NCBI GenBank assembly: GCA_031376385.1
Contig: JANMDQ010000015.1
Span: 186,001 to 250,000 of the forward strand
From: Aquisediminimonas sp031376385
GTDB taxonomy: Bacteria > Pseudomonadota > Alphaproteobacteria > Sphingomonadales > Sphingomonadaceae
DNA length: 64,000 bases
Direction: 5' to 3'
How positions within the stretch are numbered: the first letter of the stretch is position 1; every line of letters begins with the position of its first letter. A model generated the notes under the pieces. The model was not told the origin of the DNA. It saw only the letters and a list, made by a program, of their open reading frames with translations, and did no database searches. The position numbers and the translations under genes were made by a program. Below, piece by piece: positions 34,408 through 41,733 of the stretch.

Positions 34408-35364
34408 ATGAGTCCGTTGCAACGTCTTGGCAGAGGATTGGGCTGTTTAGCATTGGGCGGCTTCATCGCCAGCGGAACAGGCTCAATCATTTTTGGTTTT
34501 TGTGATCCGTCGAAGAAGCTATGTAACGGGCACCCCAGCGTTTGGTTTTACGTCGCGTTTGGAGCGTCAATTTTCATCGTGCTGTCAGGATTGGTTCATC
34601 TCTACATCTGCTACGCTAGCACTCGTCGAATTCTACGAGAAGTTTATAAACCAGACAAAGTGGCAAACATCGACCAAGTAAATGAAGTTTCGCCACTAAG
34701 AAGCATTCAACCCGACCCGCAATTTTTGAACTTTTCTACACAATTTCACAAAATGCTGATCGCGCGAGATTTTTTTGCTGCTCGCAACCTTTTGACATCG
34801 TTTGGCAATTCTTCTGATCCAGAACTTCGGAGCGCTTGGGAAAATGCGGACAAAGCAGGCGTCGCAATCTCTGGCTGGGAAAAGCTCCAAAATTTCATCA
34901 AAATCTGCGGCACCGATGGTAAAAACGTGGCAGCGGTCGGTATCGACTTGTCGTGGCACAATGGTTACGAGCGGGGTGCTGAGCCTGCGATAGAAATAAG
35001 CGCTTACGACGACCAGTATTTTTGCCCTACGTCAACGACACATGAGAGTTTAACCCGAATTCTACTGAAACCGAATTACGGGCAAGAGTGGCACGGCGCA
35101 TTCCTAGACGTCGAATCTGAGATTCTGATTACTTCTGGTCTTGGTGAACTGCATGCCGCGATTGAGAGCGGAAACACAAAATATGGCGACAATTCGGACT
35201 CAGTTAAGCTCGCCGAGTGCTGGCGACGATTGTTATTTGAGGAGCAGGTAATTCGAGCTTTGGAGTCCGGCGTGTTATGTCAAAGAGTCATAGTGATAAT
35301 CGGCACCCACGATGTTGGACCGTTCATAGAGACTGCTTGGTGTAATGTCTCAGCATCAGGCTAG
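34408..35364 (+). CDS. Unrecognised membrane protein, lower-GC accessory gene
   Basis: 318 residues, no family recognised. Seen: two N-terminal membrane helices (about residues 10-31 and 44-69) around a short loop with two cysteines (CDPSKKLC), then about 240 residues with a helical part (residues 90-160) and an alpha/beta part with VAAVGIDLSWHNGYERGAEP and CQRVIVIIGTHDVGPF. ATG 34408 is chosen because AGGAGG ends 6 bases before it; an in-frame ATG at 34366 is weaker. Base and codon use are visibly A/T-richer than in neighbours, and the flanks hold repeats and a broken gene, so recent transfer is likely. Not coupled to any neighbour. Confidence 0.75.
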   Translation: MSPLQRLGRGLGCLALGGFIASGTGSIIFGFCDPSKKLCNGHPSVWFYVAFGASIFIVLSGLVHLYICYASTRRILREVYKPDKVANIDQVNEVSPLRSIQPDPQFLNFSTQFHKMLIARDFFAARNLLTSFGNSSDPELRSAWENADKAGVAISGWEKLQNFIKICGTDGKNVAAVGIDLSWHNGYERGAEPAIEISAYDDQYFCPTSTTHESLTRILLKPNYGQEWHGAFLDVESEILITSGLGELHAAIESGNTKYGDNSDSVKLAECWRRLLFEEQVIRALESGVLCQRVIVIIGTHDVGPFIETAWCNVSASG

Positions 35365-35403
35365 AGCGCAGTTTGCAACGCCATGTGGCGTTGCGCGGGG
35401 CGA

Positions 35404-35723
35404 CTAAACGTCGGTTTTCCACATCTCTCGCTCGCAACCGGACAGTCGGCACCCCACAACAAAGCAGCCGAAGAATAATTTCAGACGATACCAACGCAGC
35501 ACTGCCCACCCGCAAGCCGCGCTCAGCGCCCGGACTACAGCCCCAGAATCTCGGTCTATCACTTTCAGATAAGACCGCGCGGGTCCCTCTGGGTATCGCT
35601 TGCCCTGTTCCCAATGGCGCAGCGTATTGATGCTGAAGCCGAAGCGTTGGGCGAAGGCTTCCTGCGTCATCCCCGTCTTGGCGCGGATCGCGCGGACGTC
35701 GAGGATTTTGGGTTGGTTGGCAT
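35404..35723 (-). pseudogene. Remnant of an XRE-family antitoxin/regulator
   Basis: The frame reading QPKILDVRAIRAKTG, MTQEAFAQRFGFSINTLRHW and EQGKRYPEGPARSYLKVIDR matches the helix-turn-helix core of HigA/NadS-like antitoxins. The family normally stops soon after the VVRAL motif (about 35515), but here the frame runs on for about 37 unrelated residues. An ATG at 35721-35723 lies one base out of frame with the conserved core, as if one base had been lost. No toxin gene is next to it. Most likely a decayed gene cut by the adjacent palindromic repeat; an intact short antitoxin using a non-standard start is the alternative. Confidence 0.55.
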
Positions 35724-35810
35724 GAAGATCGGCAAAAAGCCCTTGAAATGTAGGATTTATTTTGATGTAAGCTCAGGGCGGGTTAGGAGTCATATGACGT
35801 TATCCTCGCC

Positions 35811-35925
35811 CGTTCGTGTCGAGCCCTTCGGCTGGCTTGCAGCCGCTCAGGACAAACTTGGCCCTTGGCCAAGTCGAGACACAGCGCCGGGCTTCCCAGT
35901 GTCTCGACTTGGCTCGACACGAACG
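35811..35925. repeat. Palindromic intergenic repeat (CGTTCGTGTCGAGC type)
   Basis: Outer arms CGTTCGTGTCGAGCC (35811-35825) and GGCTCGACACGAACG (35911-35925) are perfect inverted copies; an inner pair CCAAGTCGAGACAC (35869-35882) and GTGTCTCGACTTGG (35899-35912) nests inside. Related copies are at 40451 and 49600. Confidence 0.8.
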
Positions 35926-35960
35926 GATTGGGGTGCGACGCTACATCATCTCCCGAAAGC

Positions 35961-36018
35961 CCAAAGGTGACATAAGGTGACACTTTTCCCTCGTTTCATG
36001 GGGAAGTTTGTCACCTTA
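35961..36018. promoter_or_regulatory. Repeat-rich operator-like hairpin upstream of parA
   Basis: Arms TAAGGTGACACTTTTCCC (35973-35990) and GGGAAGTTTGTCACCTTA (36001-36018) match at 15 of 18 positions around a 10-base loop. AGGTGACA also occurs as a direct repeat 10 bases apart (from 35965 and 35975). It ends 56 bases before parA; a regulator or ParB-like protein could bind. CCAAAG-TGACA spacing resembles the 29-bp motif at 25801. Confidence 0.4.
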
Positions 36019-36074
36019 AGGCGCGCGCGCGCCTTGACTCGCATTCCCCATCGCGCTGTGTTAGCAGGTGCAGC

Positions 36075-36806
36075 ATGGCAGTGATTGCAATCTACAGCCT
36101 TAAGGGCGGCGTTGGGAAGACCAGCTTGTCGGTGAACCTCGCCTGGGCCGCGGCGCAGTTGAGCGGGCGGTCTACTTTGCTGTGGGATCTGGACCCGCAA
36201 TGGGCGGCGAGTTTTTTGCTGGGGCATGAACCGGACCGTAAAGGCAGTGCGCATAAGGTGTTTTCCGAAGCCGCGAAGGCGGAGGATCTGACGCTTTGGA
36301 CCGGGATCGAGCGGCTTGACCTCCTCCCCGCTGACGCCTCTCTGCGTGCGCTGGATCTGTTTTTTGCCGGGCTGGGCAAGAAAAAGCGGATGGCCAAATT
36401 GAGCGATGGCCTCACCAAAAGCTATGAACGGATCATCCTTGATTGCCCCCCGGGGATTACCGAGACGAGCGACCAGATGATGCGGGCGGCTGATTTAATC
36501 GTCGTACCGGTTATCCCGTCGCCGCTGTCCACTCGTGCGCTGGACGATGTGCGGGCGCATCTGCTCGCCAAGCACGGCGGCCATGTGCCGATCCTTCCCG
36601 TCTTTTCGATGGTGGACCGCAGGCGCGCGCTGCACCGCGACGCGGTTGAGGCAAACCCGACTTGGCCGGTCATTCCGATGGCCAGTGCGATTGAACAAAT
36701 GGCCGTGCACCGCAAGCCGCTGGGTCAATTTGCGAAATCATCGCCACCCGCGCGAGCGCTTGCGGGCCTTTGGGCGGGGATTGAGGCGAAGCTGGCCAAG
36801 GGCTAG
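36075..36806 (+). CDS. ParA/MinD-family ATPase, orphan
   Basis: Deviant Walker ATPase of 243 residues. Seen: the Walker A motif YSLKGGVGKTSLSVNLAWAA at residue 7-26 with the signature lysine, DLDPQWAA, and a Walker B-like region RIILDCPPGITETSDQMM. No ParB or parS-like site is visible next to it, so it is unlikely to be the chromosome-partitioning ParA and may position another cell structure or protein. The 3' end lies 9 bases from the ABC1 kinase gene, so the two may be co-transcribed. A palindromic operator-like site stands upstream. Confidence 0.85.
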   Translation: MAVIAIYSLKGGVGKTSLSVNLAWAAAQLSGRSTLLWDLDPQWAASFLLGHEPDRKGSAHKVFSEAAKAEDLTLWTGIERLDLLPADASLRALDLFFAGLGKKKRMAKLSDGLTKSYERIILDCPPGITETSDQMMRAADLIVVPVIPSPLSTRALDDVRAHLLAKHGGHVPILPVFSMVDRRRALHRDAVEANPTWPVIPMASAIEQMAVHRKPLGQFAKSSPPARALAGLWAGIEAKLAKG

Positions 36807-36815
36807 GCCTTCCTT

Positions 36816-38138
36816 ATGGCCGACACAGGTTCCCCATCAAAAGGCCGCGCCGTGCCGCGGGGTCGGCTATCGCGCTTTGCTCGTTTTGGCAGCTTGGCGG
36901 GCGGCATTGCGGGCGGGATGATTGCGGACGGCGCCCGCCAATTGGCGCGGGGGCAGCGGCCCAGTGTCAGCGATCTCCTCCTCACCCCCGCCAACGCGCG
37001 CAAAGTGACGGACCAGCTTGCCAACCTGCGCGGGGCGGCGATGAAGATTGGCCAGCTGATGTCCATGGATGGCGGCGATTTTCTGCCCGCTGAACTGACG
37101 GCAATCCTTGCCCGTCTGCGTGCCGACGCGCAGTTCATGCCGCGCGCACAGGTGCAGCGGGTGCTGGACGACGGCTGGGGCAAGGGCTGGGAAGCACAGT
37201 TCACGCGGTTTGAATTCCTGCCCATCGCCGCCGCCTCCATCGGTCAAGTCCACCGCGCGACAACCAAGGATGGCCGCGTGCTGGCGATCAAGGTCCAGTA
37301 TCCCGGCGTGCGCGAAAGCATTGATAGCGACGTGAATAATGTGACGTCGCTGCTCAAACTCTCCGGCCTCGTGCCCAAGGCGCTGGATATCGCGCCGATG
37401 CTGGCCGAGGCGAAGCGGCAATTGCATGAAGAGGCGGATTATGAGCGGGAGGCGAAGTGCCTGGCCCGGTTTGCGCATCTGCTTGAGCGATCGCCCGAAT
37501 TCGTGGTGCCGGGGCTGCATGCTGATCTGACAACGCGCAACATCCTCGCTATGTCCTTCATCGACAGCGTGCCGGTGGAGACGCTGACGGATGCCTCTCA
37601 AGCAGAGCGTGACCGGATCGTCACGCTACTGATCGAATTGCTGCTGCGCGAACTGTTTGAATTCAGGATGATGCAGACCGATCCAAACTTTGCCAATTAT
37701 CGTTACACCAAAGATACTGGCCAGCTTGTCCTGCTCGATTTCGGGGCAACGCGGGAGTTTGGGGACGGGGTGGCAGACGGTTACAAGCGGCTGATGCAGG
37801 CGGGGCTTTCGGGCAACCGCGGCGATGCCCGCACCGCGATCCTCGACATTGGCCTCTTTGACGTGAAGACCCCGCCTCAACATCAGGATGCGGTGATGGG
37901 CATGTTCGATATGGCGATGGAGCCGCTCCGCGCACCGGGATTTTTCGATTTTGGCGACAATGACATTGCGCTCCAGATGCGCGACCAAGGTCTGGCTATC
38001 GCGGCGGACCGGGATTTCTGGCACATTCCGCCGATGGATACACTGTTCCTCCAACGCAAATTTGGCGGCGTCTATCTGCTCGCCACGCGGCTTAAAGCGC
38101 GCGTTGATGTGCGCGGATTGATGGAGCGATATTCTTAA
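36816..38138 (+). CDS. ABC1/UbiB-family atypical kinase
   Basis: 440-residue ABC1 kinase-like protein. Seen: the KxGQ motif AAMKIGQLMSMDGGDFLP, the alanine-rich nucleotide loop AAASIGQVHRATTKDGR, a catalytic lysine in LAIKVQYPG, EADYEREAKC, and TDPNFANYRYTKDTGQLVLLDFGATRE, the catalytic-loop and DFG-like region. The usual catalytic-loop histidine-aspartate form is replaced by DPNFANY. It lacks the C-terminal membrane helices of classical UbiB, so it fits the broader ABC1 family thought to aid lipid or quinone handling. Preceded within 9 bases by the parA-like gene. Confidence 0.85.
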   Translation: MADTGSPSKGRAVPRGRLSRFARFGSLAGGIAGGMIADGARQLARGQRPSVSDLLLTPANARKVTDQLANLRGAAMKIGQLMSMDGGDFLPAELTAILARLRADAQFMPRAQVQRVLDDGWGKGWEAQFTRFEFLPIAAASIGQVHRATTKDGRVLAIKVQYPGVRESIDSDVNNVTSLLKLSGLVPKALDIAPMLAEAKRQLHEEADYEREAKCLARFAHLLERSPEFVVPGLHADLTTRNILAMSFIDSVPVETLTDASQAERDRIVTLLIELLLRELFEFRMMQTDPNFANYRYTKDTGQLVLLDFGATREFGDGVADGYKRLMQAGLSGNRGDARTAILDIGLFDVKTPPQHQDAVMGMFDMAMEPLRAPGFFDFGDNDIALQMRDQGLAIAADRDFWHIPPMDTLFLQRKFGGVYLLATRLKARVDVRGLMERYS

Positions 38139-38272
38139 CAGAATCTCATACGATTGCATTTAGTGCAACTAAAACTTCGCCCTTTGCGTTTGTGCAATTC
38201 GCACTCGCAGCATAGGTAGCATTATGAAACGGAACAGGCCGTTTCCAAAAGCGAAGTAGAAGGAATATCGTT

Positions 38273-38356
38273 ATGACTGCCGTAGTCAGAACGCTGAGCA
38301 TCGCCATTGCGCTTGCCATGCAGTTCGTCGGAGTGGCCATTGTCGTTGGTGTTTAA
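38273..38356 (+). CDS. 27-residue single-helix membrane peptide
   Basis: ORF of 27 codons: TAVVRTLSIAIALAMQF then VGVAIVVGV, almost entirely hydrophobic after one arginine, so probably a membrane peptide. AAGGA sits about 8 bases before the ATG and a perfect terminator begins 18 bases after the stop. Just upstream an 11-codon frame (38224-38259) contains the small hairpin AAACGG/CCGTTT. No family recognised. It could be a small regulator of a membrane complex or a type I toxin-like peptide; both are guesses. Confidence 0.5.
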   Translation: MTAVVRTLSIAIALAMQFVGVAIVVGV

Positions 38357-38373
38357 TCAACGATTACCCTCCT

Positions 38374-38412
38374 AAAAAAGGCCCGCTAGGAATTTCCAGC
38401 GGGCCTTTTTTT
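38374..38412. terminator. Strong bidirectional rho-independent terminator
   Basis: Arms AAAAAAGGCCCGCT (38374-38387) and AGCGGGCCTTTTTT (38398-38411) pair perfectly around a 10-base loop, with T-runs usable on both strands. It separates the 27-codon ORF from the convergent metallo-hydrolase gene. Confidence 0.9.
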
Positions 38413-38417
38413 GAACG

Positions 38418-39314
38418 TCAATGTGCGTGGCCAGCCTTCGCCGTCACGCTTTTATAAACCGCCTCAACAAAAGCATCGCCGCTGATGAACCCGCCTTTCA
38501 CTTCGTAGGGAGCGGCTGGTTTCATGGCGATGATCTGCGCCATTGTTTTCTTCGCTTTCACGCCGACCTGCACAGAGGCCACGACCGTTTTGATCATGTC
38601 ACGCCATGCGATCAGGTCTGCTTGGCTCGCCATGGGGCCATGGCCGGGGATGATTTTGGTTTGCGGGTTGGTGAGCAGCAAGGCTTTGTCCAGCGTGCTG
38701 ATCAGATGCAGCACGTTGCCGCCCGACGCGATGTCAATGAAGGGCAGGCTGACCTTGTTCATGAACAAATCACCCATGTGGATGACGTTTGCGGCCTTCC
38801 ACATCACCAGCGAGTCCCCGTCCGTATGACCACCGCCGGTATGAACCGTCCGGACTTCATCGCCGTTCAGGTGCAATTTAATGCCATCTGCGTAGGTGAG
38901 CACAGGCAGCGCAACCTTGGGCGAAGGCCCTGTCACCTTTCCGTTTCGCGTTTGCGGCGTGGACATGCGCACGCGGACATTATCCTGCGCCATGATGATG
39001 GCCCCGGCCTTGCCCAGATTTTCGTTCCCGCCGGTATGATCCCCGTGCCAATGCGTGTTGATCAGATATTTGACTGGCGTTGCGCCCAATGCTGTGACCG
39101 CCGCCTGAATTTTGGGCGTCAGCGGCGCAAACTGGTCGTCAATCAACACTGTGCCATCTTCTCCCCATGACACGCCGATATTACCACCTTGGCCGAATAG
39201 AACGGCAATACCGGGGGCCAGAACTTCTGGCTTGATGGTGACTTCGGCGGGCGGCGTTTGTGCAGACGCAACAGTCGCTAAAAGCGCGGTGATGAGAGGG
39301 GCATATTTGATCAT
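38418..39314 (-). CDS. Secreted metallo-beta-lactamase-fold hydrolase
   Basis: 298 residues. Seen: a signal peptide (MIKYAPLITALLATVASAQ), and the zinc-binding motif NTHWHGDHTGG near residue 90-100, then further metal ligands in VHTGGGHTDGDSLV and PGHGPMASQ. The pattern fits MBL-fold hydrolases of the SoxH/quinoprotein-relay type rather than a proven beta-lactamase. ATG 39314 is chosen for the signal peptide and AAGGAC upstream. Substrate unknown; periplasmic location is inferred. Confidence 0.85.
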   Translation of the reverse strand: MIKYAPLITALLATVASAQTPPAEVTIKPEVLAPGIAVLFGQGGNIGVSWGEDGTVLIDDQFAPLTPKIQAAVTALGATPVKYLINTHWHGDHTGGNENLGKAGAIIMAQDNVRVRMSTPQTRNGKVTGPSPKVALPVLTYADGIKLHLNGDEVRTVHTGGGHTDGDSLVMWKAANVIHMGDLFMNKVSLPFIDIASGGNVLHLISTLDKALLLTNPQTKIIPGHGPMASQADLIAWRDMIKTVVASVQVGVKAKKTMAQIIAMKPAAPYEVKGGFISGDAFVEAVYKSVTAKAGHAH

Positions 39315-39330
39315 CTGTTTCTTGTCCTTC

Positions 39331-40401
39331 TTAATTAGCGGCAAAGCTAGGAATTTCGCCCGCCTCTGCCAGCAATTTGATCATGACAGCCGCGCCGCAT
39401 TGTTGCGACCGCGCCTTTGGGTTCCAAGTGCCATCAGCGACAAACTTACCCCGCTCATAATGGTTTGAATAGCTCCAGAGATACGGCGTCGGAACCCCGC
39501 GCCGTCGGTAGCCAAAGCCGTTGTAAGCCTCCAGCCGGTAAAGCGTGCGTTCCAGGCTCCAGTCCGCCTGATTGGCAAAGCCGAGCAGTTTAAGGGCGTC
39601 CTTCGCGCTTGATTCCCAGTCCGCAGGGGGCAACCAGATGGTGGGGCGACCCGCAGGTACTTGGCGGGTGCGCGCTGTCAGCGGAAAATCGCCATTGTGC
39701 AGATGGGCGCGAAAATTGAAGCTTGCTTCCAACCCATGCGTGGCCGCGATGAAGAACCAGGGAATGCCAAGGTCTTTGCCCACCGACTCGTAACGGGGAC
39801 GAGCTTTGTTCATCATGGTCAAATACCAGCCTGCCGTTTCAGACAGTTCGGGGCGCACTTCGATTGAGGTGAACAATCGCGCATATTCTGTTTTGAGGCT
39901 GGCATAATCGCGGTTGCGGCTGAGCGGAACAGCGACAGGCGGTGCAGGAACCGGAGGCAGTGCCACGGGCAGCGCAGGTTTCAACGCCTCTGGCACTTCA
40001 TGTTGCGATGCGTTGATATCGGCCAGAACAGCGCCGGCTTCGTCTGCCATCGCAGGGTCGTCGCCTTCGCTGCGGTCGATCAATGTGACAAGGCGGGGAA
40101 GGGCGGCGCGATACAATGTGGTTTCTGTGGCAATAATGGGCTCGCCAGCCTTAAATGACAGGATCGATAGCGGCAGGCGTTTGGCGTCAGCCTCTTTTTC
40201 CAGCCGCATAATCGTTGATATGGTGCGCGCCAAGTTAACGGGTTTGGCAGGCAGTATATCTAATACTTCTTTGGGAAGTTTGTCGAACAAGTCGGCCAAC
40301 GCATTTGACTGCCCAAAAGCGGAGGAACCCCCCAGCGCCGTCGCCGAAACGCCCGCTGCCCATCGCACAAAGTCACGCCTGTGAAGCCCCGGTATCCCCA
40401 T
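39331..40401 (-). CDS. Tat-exported lysozyme-like protein
   Basis: 356 residues. Seen: a twin-arginine signal HRRDFVRWAAGVSATALGG, a poorly conserved helical part, a proline/valine linker (about 148-163), and a conserved C-terminal domain with HGLEASFNFRAHLHNGDFPL, LERTLYRLEAYNGFGYRRRG and TPYLWSYSNHYERGKFVADG. Proteins with this last domain are usually treated as lysozyme- or transglycosylase-like; the glutamate in HGLEASFNF is a candidate catalytic acid. Function is inferred, not demonstrated. It lies 16 bases upstream of the MBL-fold gene in the same direction. Confidence 0.68.
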   Translation of the reverse strand: MGIPGLHRRDFVRWAAGVSATALGGSSAFGQSNALADLFDKLPKEVLDILPAKPVNLARTISTIMRLEKEADAKRLPLSILSFKAGEPIIATETTLYRAALPRLVTLIDRSEGDDPAMADEAGAVLADINASQHEVPEALKPALPVALPPVPAPPVAVPLSRNRDYASLKTEYARLFTSIEVRPELSETAGWYLTMMNKARPRYESVGKDLGIPWFFIAATHGLEASFNFRAHLHNGDFPLTARTRQVPAGRPTIWLPPADWESSAKDALKLLGFANQADWSLERTLYRLEAYNGFGYRRRGVPTPYLWSYSNHYERGKFVADGTWNPKARSQQCGAAVMIKLLAEAGEIPSFAAN

Positions 40402-40450
40402 CGACTCGCCTCCTGATGGGAACAGCTTACCGGCTTGTTCTCAACATCGC

Positions 40451-40533
40451 CACACCGTTCGTGTCGAGCCAGTCGAGACAGTGTCGCCAGATCTGCAACC
40501 AATGTCTCGACTGGGTTCGACACGAACGGTGTG
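40451..40533. repeat. Palindromic intergenic repeat (CCGTTCGTGTCGAGC type)
   Basis: Left arm CACACCGTTCGTGTCGAGCC (from 40451) continues through AGTCGAGACA to 40480; the right arm from 40503 to 40533 is its near-perfect complement around a 22-base loop. Located between the lysozyme-like gene and dnaJ. Confidence 0.85.
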
Positions 40534-40554
40534 GTGCAGACGGGAACGATCCAG

Positions 40555-41676
40555 CTATCCCGTTAAATCATCCCACATGCCGCGAAGCTTATCGAACACG
40601 CCCGTTGATTGCGGGCATTCTTCGCCTGTCTCGGTTGCGCGAAACTGTTCGAGCAAATCCTTTTGCTTGGCAGTCAGTTTCGTAGGCGTTTCAACATCGA
40701 TCTGCACCACAAGATCGCCGTTGGTGCGGCCGTTCAGCACCGGCATTCCCGCCCCGCGTTGGCGAAGCTGCTTGCCCGATTGGATGCCAGCAGGAATGCG
40801 CATTTCATGGCCAACCCGGTCGAGGCCGGGAACCATGATCGTGCCGCCAAGGGACGCAACAGTGAAGCTGACAGGAATGCGCGCAAACAGGGTTGTGCCA
40901 TCGCGCTCAAAGATGCTGTGCCGTTTGACGTGCAGGAAAATATAAAGATCGCCAGCTTGCGCGCCGCGTTCGCCCGCTTCGCCTTCGCCGGACAGGCGGA
41001 TGCGCGTGCCGTCATCTACGCCGGGTGGCACGGAGACGCTGAGTGTTTTTTCCTTATCGATCCGGCCAGCGCCGCGGCATGACGTGCAAGGCTCTTCTAT
41101 GGTTTTGCCTGCACCGCGACAGGTGGGGCAGGGGCGTTCGACCACGAAAAAGCCCTGTTGTGCGCGTACTTGACCGCGTCCACCGCAGGCTGTGCAGGTC
41201 TTGGCCGAAGTTCCCGGCTTCGCCCCGCTGCCGTCGCATGGCTCACAGGCGGTTGCGACTGTCACACGGACGTCTGTTTTCTTGCCATGAAACGCTTCTT
41301 CCAGCGTGATGTCCATATCATAGCGTAGATCAGCCCCGCGCTGAGGGCCGCGTTGCCGCCCGCCGCCGCGACCACCGCCCATGAATTCGCCGAAGATATT
41401 GTCGAATATGTCAGAAAATCCGCCAAAATCTTGCGGGCCACCGCCGCCGCCATTTTGGAATGCGGCCTTGCCATATTGGTCATAGGCCGCACGCTTTTGA
41501 GGGTCCTTCAGGACATCATAGGCTTCACTGATGGCTTTAAATTTGGCTTCAGACTTATCGCACCCGGGGTTCTTGTCCGGATGAAAGCGCATCGCCAGCT
41601 TGCGATATGACGATTTAATCACCCCGTCATCGGCGGAGCGTTCAACCTCTAGCAGCTCATAATAATCGTCGGACAT
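40555..41676 (-). CDS. dnaJ: Chaperone protein DnaJ
   Basis: Co-chaperone that stimulates DnaK ATPase and delivers unfolded proteins. Seen: a J domain with HPD (RFHPDKNPG), a Gly/Phe region, a zinc domain with four CxxCxG repeats (CEPCDGSG, CTACGGRG, CPTCRGAG, CTSCRGAG), and two beta-domains. 373 residues from ATG 41676. It follows dnaK after 57 bases, which contain an inverted repeat. Confidence 0.97.
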   Translation of the reverse strand: MSDDYYELLEVERSADDGVIKSSYRKLAMRFHPDKNPGCDKSEAKFKAISEAYDVLKDPQKRAAYDQYGKAAFQNGGGGGPQDFGGFSDIFDNIFGEFMGGGRGGGRQRGPQRGADLRYDMDITLEEAFHGKKTDVRVTVATACEPCDGSGAKPGTSAKTCTACGGRGQVRAQQGFFVVERPCPTCRGAGKTIEEPCTSCRGAGRIDKEKTLSVSVPPGVDDGTRIRLSGEGEAGERGAQAGDLYIFLHVKRHSIFERDGTTLFARIPVSFTVASLGGTIMVPGLDRVGHEMRIPAGIQSGKQLRQRGAGMPVLNGRTNGDLVVQIDVETPTKLTAKQKDLLEQFRATETGEECPQSTGVFDKLRGMWDDLTG

Positions 41677-41696
41677 CACTTAGACCCCTCTCCCAC

Positions 41697-41725
41697 CCCT
41701 CTTCCCCGTACAACGAGGAAGAGGG
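41697..41725 (-). other. Intercistronic hairpin between dnaK and dnaJ
   Basis: CCCTCTTCC (41697-41705) and GGAAGAGGG (41717-41725) are perfect inverted copies around an 11-base loop. There is no T-run; it may protect dnaK mRNA or reduce dnaJ expression. Confidence 0.55.
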
Positions 41726-41733
41726 AGAAGGCC

